A stretch of DNA of 64,000 nt, from contig NZ_FMIR01000005.1 in the NCBI RefSeq assembly GCF_900095745.1, forward strand, positions 1-64,000, in the 5' to 3' direction. Numbering within the stretch: position 1 is the stretch's first letter; each line of letters begins with the position of its first letter. Positions 16,924 to 24,153 of this stretch are shown here, piece after piece. Made by a program: the position numbers and the translations under genes. The notes beneath the pieces are model-generated. The model did no database searches. It was not told where the DNA came from and saw only the letters and a list, made by a program, of their open reading frames with translations. Origin of the DNA: Microbacterium oxydans. Its GTDB lineage: Bacteria; Actinomycetota; Actinomycetes; Actinomycetales; Microbacteriaceae.

Positions 16924-17720
16924 CCGTCCAGGCGCGACGGATGCTCCGCGCGTTCGCCGACCTCGGTGCGACCGACACCACGTGCTTCTTCGGACAGTGG
17001 CCGTACCGGCTCTCCGCCGCCGCGGATGCCGATGCTTTGCGCGCTCACGCCGAACGCCTCGGCCTGCGCTCGGTCTGGGTCTCGCACCTGGCGTCCCTGT
17101 TCGGCTTCGACACCCGCACCGGCAACGAGGCCGTGCTCGCCGCGTGTGCCGATGACCCGCTCTTCCGCGTGTTCGCGACGATCGATCCGCGCGACCCGAC
17201 CTGGCGCGAGGAGCTCGACGATGCCGTGACCGCCGGCGCCCGCGGCGTGCGCGTCGCCCCGGGCTTCCACCGGTACGAGGTCTCTGCCGTACGCCCCGTG
17301 CTCGACGCGTGCGCCGACCGCGGGCTCCCCGTACAGCTGATCGCCCGGCTCGACGACGCCAGGGTTCGGCATCCGCTCTCCCCCGCCGTCGACCTCGAAA
17401 TGCACCGGATCGCCGACCTCGTGCGCGAGAGTCCGGCTGCTCCGCTGCTGCTGAGCGGCCTCAACCGCGCGGATGGGATCGAGCTGAAGCGGCATCTCGG
17501 CGACGCCGCGCCCGAGTGGCTGCGGCTCGACCTCTGGCACGTGAACGGCCCCACCGCTGTCGCCGACGGTCTCGGCGATGACCCGGAGCGCTGGGTGTTC
17601 GGCAGCGGTTTCCCCGTACAGACCCCGGAGGCCACGGCGCTGCAACTCGCAACCTCTGCGCTCCCCGACCACGCCCTGCGGGCGATCACGTCCGGCAACG
17701 CCGCCACCCTGCTCACCTGA
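16920..17720 (+). CDS. Amidohydrolase-fold protein lacking metal ligands
   Basis: A 266-residue protein of the same fold. The entry motif reads CFFGQWPYRL instead of HxH, and the C-terminal strand reads VFGSGFPVQ where Asp is expected (GSDFP). The family variant with GxWPxR at the first strand is known among amidohydrolase-2 members, but loss of the last Asp argues against ordinary metal hydrolysis. It may be a structural or regulatory partner of the adjacent intact enzyme. It is the last gene of the right arm, followed by a GC-rich hairpin. Confidence 0.75.
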   Translation: MTVQARRMLRAFADLGATDTTCFFGQWPYRLSAAADADALRAHAERLGLRSVWVSHLASLFGFDTRTGNEAVLAACADDPLFRVFATIDPRDPTWREELDDAVTAGARGVRVAPGFHRYEVSAVRPVLDACADRGLPVQLIARLDDARVRHPLSPAVDLEMHRIADLVRESPAAPLLLSGLNRADGIELKRHLGDAAPEWLRLDLWHVNGPTAVADGLGDDPERWVFGSGFPVQTPEATALQLATSALPDHALRAITSGNAATLLT

Positions 17721-17722
17721 CG

Positions 17723-17744
17723 CCGCGCGCCACCCGGTGCGCGG
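17723..17744 (+). terminator. GC-rich hairpin between convergent genes
   Basis: CCGCGCGCC and GGTGCGCGG arms (one mismatch) flank a short ACCC loop just after the stop at 17720 and before the convergent stop at 17748. There is no T-tract. It is a plausible bidirectional terminator. Confidence 0.5.
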
Positions 17745-17747
17745 TGG

Positions 17748-18092
17748 TCAGCCGATGGGGAAGCTCTTGATGTCGGGACGACTGTCGTCGCGCGACCCGG
17801 AGAACAGGCCGGGTGCGTCGATGACGAAGTCCGCCTGCGCGGCGATCAGGTCGAGTCGTGTCGTGAGGGAAGCGTGCAGGCTGCTCCATCCGGTCACGAC
17901 GGCCGCGAAGCCGCCCGCTGCGACCGTCATCATCTCGGGCGACCGAACGATGGCGCCGTACGCGAACCACCCGGCGATCAGCATGATCGCGACCGCGGAG
18001 CATCCGGCGAGCCATCGCAGTCGGACCCGCAGCTGCTCTGTCCGATCCGCATCGTCGTCCATGAAGCCCCCGCAATCCGTTACCGCACCCAT
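17748..18092 (-). CDS. Small two-TM membrane protein, unknown function
   Basis: A 114-residue protein with an acidic N-terminus (MDDDADRTEQ), two hydrophobic segments (LAGCSAVAIMLIAGWFAYGAI and MTVAAGGFAAVVTGW) and a polar tail. I do not recognise a family. ATG 18092 has AGGACGGGG upstream; ATG 18062 is an alternative, and would leave the GTGAAATGTTACAC dyad further upstream as an operator. It converges with the catabolic operon and is probably monocistronic. Confidence 0.6.
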   Translation of the reverse strand: MGAVTDCGGFMDDDADRTEQLRVRLRWLAGCSAVAIMLIAGWFAYGAIVRSPEMMTVAAGGFAAVVTGWSSLHASLTTRLDLIAAQADFVIDAPGLFSGSRDDSRPDIKSFPIG

Positions 18093-18101
18093 CCCCGTCC
18101 T

Positions 18102-18115
18102 GTGAAATGTTACAC
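18102..18115. promoter_or_regulatory. Dyad GTGAAATGTTACAC, candidate operator
   Basis: A near-palindrome of form GTGnAAnnTTnCAC lies 10-23 bp upstream of the small membrane-protein gene. The symmetry suits a dimeric regulator. The binding protein is unknown. Confidence 0.35.
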
Positions 18116-18494
18116 GTTGCCCCCTCGACGCTCAACGAAACGAGGCGAACGCGGGGGCGGTGCCCCGCGTTCGCACGTCCCCCCGGCGTGAACCTTCACA
18201 GGCCCACGTCGGGGGGCGCAGCCCGGTGCGGGAGGGGGAGGCGCACCGAGAACAGGCGGCTTTCGCCGCGGCCAGTCGCGGTGGTCTCGAGTGGATCGAG
18301 ATCCGCGTCTCGTCCGAGCCGGCCACTCCCCAGTGCCGTTCTCGAACAACGATGAGTCCACTCTATATGACATTCGACCAGCTAACGTTTTACCTTCGTC
18401 CACGATCTCGCCGGATCACTCCGACCCCACGGGCATGGAATCGACGCGACTACCGTTGCATCAGCAGGCAGCATCCGTCACGGAGGGAACCACC
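18116..18494. other. Non-coding interval with a 12-bp stem-loop
   Basis: No credible gene in either direction. It holds a perfect 12-bp hairpin (18145-18156 and 18163-18174, loop GCGGTG), a G/C-rich stretch, the 17-bp motif shared with 4262-4278 (here 18327-18343), and an AT-richer segment (18350-18400) that likely carries the promoter of the SDR gene. Confidence 0.5.
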
Positions 18495-19289
18495 ATGCGC
18501 ATCGATCTCGCGGGCAGGACCGCACTCGTCACCGGCTCCACGCAGGGCATCGGGCGGGCGATCGCCGCGGCACTGGCCGACGCCGGCGCCCGCGTGGCGG
18601 TCAACGGCCGCAAGCCCGACACGGTCGCCTCCGTCATCGCCGAGATGCAGCAGGAGAATTCCGAACGCGATCTCGTCGCCGCCGCGGGCGATGTCACCGA
18701 TCAGGCCGGAGCGGATGAGGTGCTGGCCGCGACCGGCGACATCGACATCCTCGTCAACAACCTGGGGATCTTCGGCGCGACGCCCGCACTCGAGATCACC
18801 GACGACGAGTGGCGCCGCTACTTCGACGTGAACGTGCTGGCAGCCGTGCGCCTCATCCGCGCCACGCTCCCCGGCATGACCGCTCGCGGCTGGGGTCGGG
18901 TGCTCGACATCGCCAGCGACTCGGCCGTGGTGATCCCCGCCGAGATGATCCACTACGGCATGTCGAAGACGGCCCTTCTCGCGGTGTCGCGCGGGTTCGC
19001 GAAGGAGGCCGCGGGCACGGGGGTGACCGTCAACTCGGTTCTCGCGGGTCCGACCCACACCGGCGGCGTCGAGGACTTCGTGTACGAGCTCGTCGACCCG
19101 AAGCTGCCGTGGGACGAGGCGCAGCGCGAGTTCATGCGGCTGCATCGCCCGCAGTCGTTGCTGCAGCGGCTCATCGAACCCGAGGAGATCGCGAACATGG
19201 TCGCCTACCTGGCCTCCCCACTCGCCTCCGCGACGACCGGCGCCGCGGTGCGGGTCGACGGCGGCTACATCGACTCGATCGTCCCCTGA
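18495..19289 (+). CDS. Short-chain dehydrogenase/reductase (SDR)
   Basis: A 264-residue classical SDR acting on an alcohol/ketone pair with NAD(P). TGSTQGIGRAI is the TGxxxGxG cofactor motif, NNLGIFG the structural NNxG, and YGMSK the catalytic YxxxK with Ser in SDSA. The C-terminal VDGGYIDSI is typical of FabG-like members. GGAGG lies 8 bases upstream of the ATG at 18495. It stands alone, so the substrate is undetermined. Confidence 0.9.
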   Translation: MRIDLAGRTALVTGSTQGIGRAIAAALADAGARVAVNGRKPDTVASVIAEMQQENSERDLVAAAGDVTDQAGADEVLAATGDIDILVNNLGIFGATPALEITDDEWRRYFDVNVLAAVRLIRATLPGMTARGWGRVLDIASDSAVVIPAEMIHYGMSKTALLAVSRGFAKEAAGTGVTVNSVLAGPTHTGGVEDFVYELVDPKLPWDEAQREFMRLHRPQSLLQRLIEPEEIANMVAYLASPLASATTGAAVRVDGGYIDSIVP

Positions 19290-19316
19290 GACGGCGGCTG
19301 CTGGCCCGCCCGGCCG

Positions 19317-21359
19317 TCACCCGAGCACGGCGAGGAAGCTGTCATACCAGGACGCCATGACCTTCGTGGCCGTGTGGGCGAGGGGCACGCGCACCGGCGT
19401 GCTGAAGGTGCCGGTGGTGGTACCCGCCCCCGCCCCGCCGGTGTCGTTCAGCCCGGCGAAGTAGACCTCGCCCGACTCGAGCAGGAATACCGTCGAGTCG
19501 TTGCCCATCGCGACATCGGTGGCGACGGTACCCGCCGGCAGTGCGACCGGGGTGAGCGTCGCGCCCGGCGCGGCCGAGCTGCCGGTGCCCTGGGAGCTGC
19601 TGGTGTTGGCGCCGAGTGCGTAGACCGTGCCGTCGGTCATGATGACCAGCATCCGGTACTGCCCGACGACGACCTTCGCCGCAGTCTTCCCCGCCGGGAG
19701 CGTCTTCTCCGCGAGATAGAACGTGCCGCTGCCGCCGTAGGCCGTCGTGCCCGCCGTGAACAGTCGGCCGTCGTCGGTGACCACGGCCGACGACTGCCAG
19801 CCGATGCCACCGGAGGAGACGCCTGTGATGGGCGCACCCGGACCGGTGAGCATGAGCAGCCCCGCCGATCCGGCCGCGGCGCTCACGGATGCGCCCTGCG
19901 CGGAGTAGCCGTAGCTGTCGGCGCCCGCGACCATCGCCTGCCCGTTGCTCAGCACCATGAAGACGGCGCCGAAGGGATTGACCTCGGCGGTGAGTGCGCC
20001 CGCGGGCATCGTGTAGTTGTCGCTCACGCGCTGCCAGTAGCGGGTGTTCGTGTAGGCAGCGCCGAAACCGTCGAGCTCGTTGATGCCGGTCGCCCACACA
20101 CCGCCCGCCGCATCGACCGCGACGGAGGAGAGCTGGTCCGTGCCGGTGCCGATGTGCGTGATGTTCCCGAGCTGCGCACCGGGGGCGGTGAGCGCGGCGA
20201 CGACGCTCGTGCGATTCGTGGCGGTGCCGTCGCCGATGATGCCGGAGGCGTTGTAGCCCCGCCCCCACAGATTGCCGTTCTGATCGGCGTAGAGCAGCGT
20301 GGAATAGCTGGAGCCGACGGCCGTGGCACCCGTGATGGTGAGGTTGTCCCAGAGCGGGACGGCGCTGGTCCGGGCGCCGGTGAGGTTGTCCGAGCCGGTC
20401 TGCCCCTGTCCCGAATATCCCCAGGACACCAGCGGCACCGAGGTGACGGGCTGCCCGGAGAGGATCGTGAAGGCGCGAGGGGACTCGACGCGCACCGGCC
20501 CCTGCGCGGGCTCGGAGCGGTTGGCGACGACGCGGAAGTCGACGGTTCCGGTCGCGCTGGTGGTGAATGTGCCTTCCCCGAGGTCGGCGAACGTGCCCGA
20601 TTCGAACGCCAGGCCATCCGGGAGCACGATCGTCACCTCGGCGTTCGGGACGACCGCATTCGAGGCGATGTCGCGGACGGTGACCGTGTACACCGGCGTG
20701 CGTCGGCGGTCCTGCAGCGCCGGCGGCAGCGACGACGTGGCCGAGGTGCCGACGGGGATCACGCGGGAGATCGGCAGCGTCGCCGCGGTCAACCCGGTCA
20801 GCGTGAGGGTGTGCCCCAGGTCGCAGGTCGCCGAGCCGAGCCCTCCGCTCAGGGTCCCGACCGAGACGGTCCGGGTCGCGACATCCGATCGCCATTCTGT
20901 CCCGGCACGCGTGGACACCGCTGCCCCTACGCTCGCGCCCGCGAGTGGCCCCAGCGCGGCGTCGAGTTCCGACGCCGTCGCGGTGAAGGTGAACGTGTAG
21001 AGGCCGGCGGCCGGCCCGGTCACCACGATGCGATCGGTCGGCGCTTCGAAGACGGTTCCCGCGGTCACCGAGAAGGCGAGCAGCATCCGTGCCGGGTCGT
21101 CGAGCACCGACGTCCAGGTGAGCGTGACCCCGCTCATGGCGCCGTTCGTTCCCTCGTTCTCCGTCGTACAGGCGGTGATGGTGGGGACGTCAAGGGTTCC
21201 GGCTTCGACGGGTCCGCGCGCGTACTGCGCATCGAGCCACGCCGCCTCCGTGATGCCGAGCAGCGCATCACCCCGCACACCGGCGGGCGACGCCGTGAGG
21301 GTCATCGCGGCGAGGCAGGCGGCCGTCAGCAGCAGGAGGAGTCTGCGGAGCACCCTCAT
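19317..21359 (-). CDS. Exported RCC1-like beta-propeller surface protein
   Basis: A 680-residue exported protein. The signal peptide (LRRLLLLLTAACLAAMTLTASPA) is followed by beta-sandwich regions (residues about 40-330) including an Ig-like linker (VRDIASNAVVPNAEVTIVLPDG), then RCC1/ATS1-type repeats to the end with the G-x-x-YALG/LWGRG pattern. There is no LPXTG or membrane anchor, so it is secreted or held by a partner. It starts by ATGA overlap with the signal peptidase gene and is the last gene of the four-gene surface operon. RCC1-like bacterial surface proteins are of unknown function. Confidence 0.75.
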   Translation of the reverse strand: MRVLRRLLLLLTAACLAAMTLTASPAGVRGDALLGITEAAWLDAQYARGPVEAGTLDVPTITACTTENEGTNGAMSGVTLTWTSVLDDPARMLLAFSVTAGTVFEAPTDRIVVTGPAAGLYTFTFTATASELDAALGPLAGASVGAAVSTRAGTEWRSDVATRTVSVGTLSGGLGSATCDLGHTLTLTGLTAATLPISRVIPVGTSATSSLPPALQDRRRTPVYTVTVRDIASNAVVPNAEVTIVLPDGLAFESGTFADLGEGTFTTSATGTVDFRVVANRSEPAQGPVRVESPRAFTILSGQPVTSVPLVSWGYSGQGQTGSDNLTGARTSAVPLWDNLTITGATAVGSSYSTLLYADQNGNLWGRGYNASGIIGDGTATNRTSVVAALTAPGAQLGNITHIGTGTDQLSSVAVDAAGGVWATGINELDGFGAAYTNTRYWQRVSDNYTMPAGALTAEVNPFGAVFMVLSNGQAMVAGADSYGYSAQGASVSAAAGSAGLLMLTGPGAPITGVSSGGIGWQSSAVVTDDGRLFTAGTTAYGGSGTFYLAEKTLPAGKTAAKVVVGQYRMLVIMTDGTVYALGANTSSSQGTGSSAAPGATLTPVALPAGTVATDVAMGNDSTVFLLESGEVYFAGLNDTGGAGAGTTTGTFSTPVRVPLAHTATKVMASWYDSFLAVLG

Positions 21360-22594
21360 CGCCGCCCCCTCGGGCTCGGGCGTCGGCGGGCGAGGAGCGC
21401 GATGCCGATGCCGACCAGCACCGCGGCGGGCGCGGCGAGCAGCGCCAGACCGGAGCCACCGGTCGGAGGCAGCTCCGATTCGCCGTCGATCCCGGTGTCG
21501 ACAGTGTCTCCGCCCGCAGTGGCCCGCACCGTGACCGAGGCGCCCGCCGCGCCGGCCTCGGGAGACTGCGGCTGCGCCGTGAGAGCCACCTGCACGTACG
21601 CGACGGCCGGTGTCGCGGTGGAGAGCAGGTCTTGCCAGACGCCGTCCGCCGGCAGCGGCCCCTCCGGACGCAGCAGCCGTTCGCCCGAGGGGCAGGTGCC
21701 GTCGGAGAGCCACGGCTGCCCGCAGGCGCGGACCTCGGCCCGCAGTCCGAACGCCGGGTCGCCCACCGACGAGATGGCGATGGCGAGGTCGCCGTCAGCC
21801 GGGGCCGCCGACGCGTCCACGTCGAGGTGCCAGCGCAGCGGGACCAGCGGGTCGAGCGCCTGCACGCCGGCACCGGCGAGGTCGGAGCGCACGCTGAGGT
21901 AGTCCGATCCGGTCGCCGCGGATGCCGGTGCCGGAGCGAGAGTCGCGCTCGACGCGCAGACCGCCAGCACGAAGAGCGCCGCCAGCACACGGGCTCCCGC
22001 CGCCGCGCGGCCCGCGCTCTCCCCGTCGCCGGGCGGGTCCACCGCGTCGGCAGGCTCCGGGGGCGGGGCTTCTGCGTCGTCAGTCCGCGGCCGCCTCGGC
22101 CAGAAGGCCCAGCCGACGAGGAACGCGGTGGCGAGGGTGAGCGATCCGAGCACCCAGGGGTTGCCGAACTGTGCGATCACCGGTGCGAGATACGGCACCG
22201 AACCGCGCACGATCCGCGCCTCGGCGAGCGTGTACGGCATCGGGTCGTCGACGACGTTGGCATCTCCGCGCATCGTGATCACGCGTTCTGCGGCTACGCT
22301 CCCCTCGCCGACGCTCGTGACCCGGTGCGTGATCGGCAGCGTCCCTGCCCGGTCGACGGTCACGACGTCGCCGACGACGATCTCGGATGCGGGGATCCGC
22401 TGGACCAGTGCGACCGAACCCGCCGGGATCGTGGGAGACATCGAGCCGGTCTTGAACATCATCAGCGAGTAGCCGCCCGTGAACGCGAGCAGGGCGAACA
22501 CGAGGCACGCCGCTCCGCCGACCGCCGCCGCGGCCAGCAGGATGTCACGGACGAGGCGGCCCGTCCGTGCAGCACGGCGCGAGAAGGCCGTCAT
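21356..22594 (-). CDS. ER-type signal peptidase I continuous with an LPXTG-anchored ectodomain
   Basis: A 412-residue protein in two parts. Residues 1-175 are an S26B (SipW/ER-type) signal peptidase: TM about 16-40, catalytic Ser51 in TGSMSPTIPAGS, His90 in PITHRV instead of the bacterial Lys, Asp111 in MRGDANVVDD, and a second TM (VLGSLTLATAFLVGWAFW). After a Pro/Asp-rich linker, a sequence that looks like a second signal peptide (VLAALFVLAVCASS, ending APASA) leads into an ectodomain ending LPPTG (375-379), a hydrophobic helix and RRRP: a sortase signal. An in-frame GTG at 21988 with GGGAG upstream could separately start the ectodomain. It overlaps both neighbouring genes, and its expected substrates are the two alternate-signal proteins upstream. 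Confidence 0.85.
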   Translation of the reverse strand: MTAFSRRAARTGRLVRDILLAAAAVGGAACLVFALLAFTGGYSLMMFKTGSMSPTIPAGSVALVQRIPASEIVVGDVVTVDRAGTLPITHRVTSVGEGSVAAERVITMRGDANVVDDPMPYTLAEARIVRGSVPYLAPVIAQFGNPWVLGSLTLATAFLVGWAFWPRRPRTDDAEAPPPEPADAVDPPGDGESAGRAAAGARVLAALFVLAVCASSATLAPAPASAATGSDYLSVRSDLAGAGVQALDPLVPLRWHLDVDASAAPADGDLAIAISSVGDPAFGLRAEVRACGQPWLSDGTCPSGERLLRPEGPLPADGVWQDLLSTATPAVAYVQVALTAQPQSPEAGAAGASVTVRATAGGDTVDTGIDGESELPPTGGSGLALLAAPAAVLVGIGIALLARRRPSPRGRR

Positions 22595-23214
22595 CCCGTG
22601 CTCCCCGTGATGACCCAGGTGGGCGTGAGCTGTGCGCCCTGGGCGGCCGCCGGCGCATCGGGCGGGAGCGTCAGGACGACGCAGTACGTCACGGTGGAGG
22701 CGCCGGCCGGTTCGATCTGCTGCGCGGGGAGCACCGGGACCTGCGTGAGCCCCGTCACCTCGACACCCGGCGTGCTCGCGGTGCATTCGGGCGGAGTGGG
22801 ATCGGTCGACGACGTGACCGATGCCCGCACCAGGAGCGCATCCCGGAGCGCCTCCTCCGGACTGCCCGCCGCGGGCTCGACCGCGAGCGACACCCCACTG
22901 AGGAGCACGTCCCCCTCCACCGATCCGGTCGCCTGGACCTGCACCCATGCGGCCGCGCTCTCCCCGGGGAAGAGCGGGGAGAGCGTCCAGCTGAGGGCGG
23001 CGGCGGCGTCTTCGGGGTGCGCGGTGAAGCCACCGGCATCCGTCCGCGATGCGAGGGCGAAACTTCCCGCCGTGAACGGCGAGCCCGCCAGCTCGCTGTC
23101 CGACCAGGAGGCGAGGCTCCCGGCTGCGCCCACTCCGAGCAGGAGGGCGCACGCGAGCAGCGCCTGAACACGCGTGAACGTCTTCAGGCCGCGAACCCGC
23201 GCCTGTCGAACCAC
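22591..23214 (-). CDS. Alternate-type (SipW-dependent) signal peptide protein
   Basis: A 207-residue exported protein. After a short basic start, the signal segment VQALLACALLLGVGAAGSLASW is followed by SDSELAGSPFTAGSFAL, the W-x-D-S/x-E-x(6)-F-x-A-G-x-F pattern of the TasA/CalY-like alternate signal-peptide family processed by SipW-type peptidases. The rest is a beta-rich domain with a Cys pair (ECTAS and VTYCVVL). GTG 23214 is chosen because it follows the upstream stop by 19 bp; the frame-extended ATG at 23298 would overlap the upstream gene by 65 bp. It is probably a fibre- or matrix-type surface subunit. Confidence 0.8.
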   Translation of the reverse strand: MVRQARVRGLKTFTRVQALLACALLLGVGAAGSLASWSDSELAGSPFTAGSFALASRTDAGGFTAHPEDAAAALSWTLSPLFPGESAAAWVQVQATGSVEGDVLLSGVSLAVEPAAGSPEEALRDALLVRASVTSSTDPTPPECTASTPGVEVTGLTQVPVLPAQQIEPAGASTVTYCVVLTLPPDAPAAAQGAQLTPTWVITGSTG

Positions 23215-23233
23215 GATGGCCGTGCCGAGGTGA

Positions 23234-23800
23234 CTACTGCGAGACGGCGTCCCACTGCCAGACCGCGGTGCCGGTGTCGCCCTGCGTGATCGTCGCACCG
23301 GCGGTGACCTGCAGGCACAGGTAGACGATGTCGCCCGGATCCATGGTGGCGGGCACCGCGGTCCCCCCGGCGAACGCGGTCGCGTCGCATCCGAAGGTCG
23401 TCGTGGACACCGCGCCGAACGTCAGCTGACCGGCGAGGTCTCCCGTCACGACGGGCGCGACGGCGGTGAGTCCCGCGGGAGACGTGCTGGCCGCGGTCAG
23501 TTGCAGCGCGAAGGGCGCGTACACGACGTCGTCCGGCGCGAGGTTGTCGAAGCCGGTGCTGAACGTCAGCACCGCCGCGTCGCCCTCGACGGCGTGGTCG
23601 GCCCAGGCCGCCCCATCGGTCGATCCCTGGAACTCGAACGTCCCTGCGGCGAAGTCGCTCGTCGCGAACTCCGAGTCATTCCACGCGGCGAGTGTCAGCG
23701 CGGATCCCACGCCGACGACGAGCCCACCGGCGAGGACGGCGTAGATCTTTCTCCGGGTCTGAGCAGCGCGCTCGGACCCCTCCAGAACAGTTCGTACCAT
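23234..23800 (-). CDS. Alternate-type (SipW-dependent) signal peptide protein, operon leader
   Basis: A 188-residue exported protein with the alternate signal peptide (KIYAVLAGGLVVGVGSALTL) and, at the processing region, AAWNDSEFATSDFAAGTFEFQ, as in TasA/camelysin-like subunits. The mature part is beta-rich with two Cys (TFGCDATAF and VYLCLQVTAG). AGGAGG sits 4 bases before the ATG at 23800, the strongest ribosome site of the operon, consistent with a major structural product. It is the first gene of the four-gene operon running to 19317. Confidence 0.85.
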   Translation of the reverse strand: MVRTVLEGSERAAQTRRKIYAVLAGGLVVGVGSALTLAAWNDSEFATSDFAAGTFEFQGSTDGAAWADHAVEGDAAVLTFSTGFDNLAPDDVVYAPFALQLTAASTSPAGLTAVAPVVTGDLAGQLTFGAVSTTTFGCDATAFAGGTAVPATMDPGDIVYLCLQVTAGATITQGDTGTAVWQWDAVSQ

Positions 23801-23968
23801 GATTCCTCCTGGTCATCCTGCTCCCCCGCGTGCAGCATATACATAGGATTCATCCAGCAAAAGCCTATGTTCGCCGCTCTCGAGACCCGCCGCGGGCGCC
23901 TCTTCCCAGGCGACGGGGGTATGCTGACCCGTTGGGTCGTTCGACCCGCAGAGTCCCGAAAGGCGGTG
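23801..23968. promoter_or_regulatory. Divergent upstream region of surface operon and corA leader
   Basis: A non-coding gap between the left-going surface operon and the right-going corA transcript. It contains GGGTCG-TT-CGACCC (about 23934-23947), a compact hairpin in the presumed corA leader, and an AT-rich patch (TATACATAGG near 23836) usable as a promoter for either side. Confidence 0.4.
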
Positions 23969-24037
23969 ATGGCGATGTCCGGTGATAGTTACGACGCCGC
24001 CCTCGCTGCGTCGCGACTCCCTGCGTTCATGCGTTGA
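23969..24037 (+). CDS. Putative 22-residue leader peptide upstream of corA
   Basis: A short frame, ATG at 23969 preceded by GAAAGGCGGTG (a plausible ribosome site), encodes MAMSGDSYDAALAAS and a further seven residues ending FMR. It ends 116 bp before corA. Leader peptides upstream of Mg2+ transporter genes are known in other bacteria (corL, mgtL), but this sequence is not one I recognise. A TTG overlapping its stop (24034) opens an in-frame extension of corA. Coding status is unproven. Confidence 0.35.
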   Translation: MAMSGDSYDAALAASRLPAFMR

Positions 24038-24153
24038 CCTTCGGGTCCGCTCTCGCACGTCCTTCCCGCAGCCGTCGGCGGCGTCATCCGCCCCCTGAGG
24101 AATCCGCGCACGGAGCTTCTGCTGCCGTGCACCTGCGAGAACGGAGCCGCATC

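Noticed and set aside
23881-24153. M-box (ykoK) riboswitch upstream of corA
   Set aside because: The conserved M-box core sequences are not found; only a short hairpin and a small open frame are visible.
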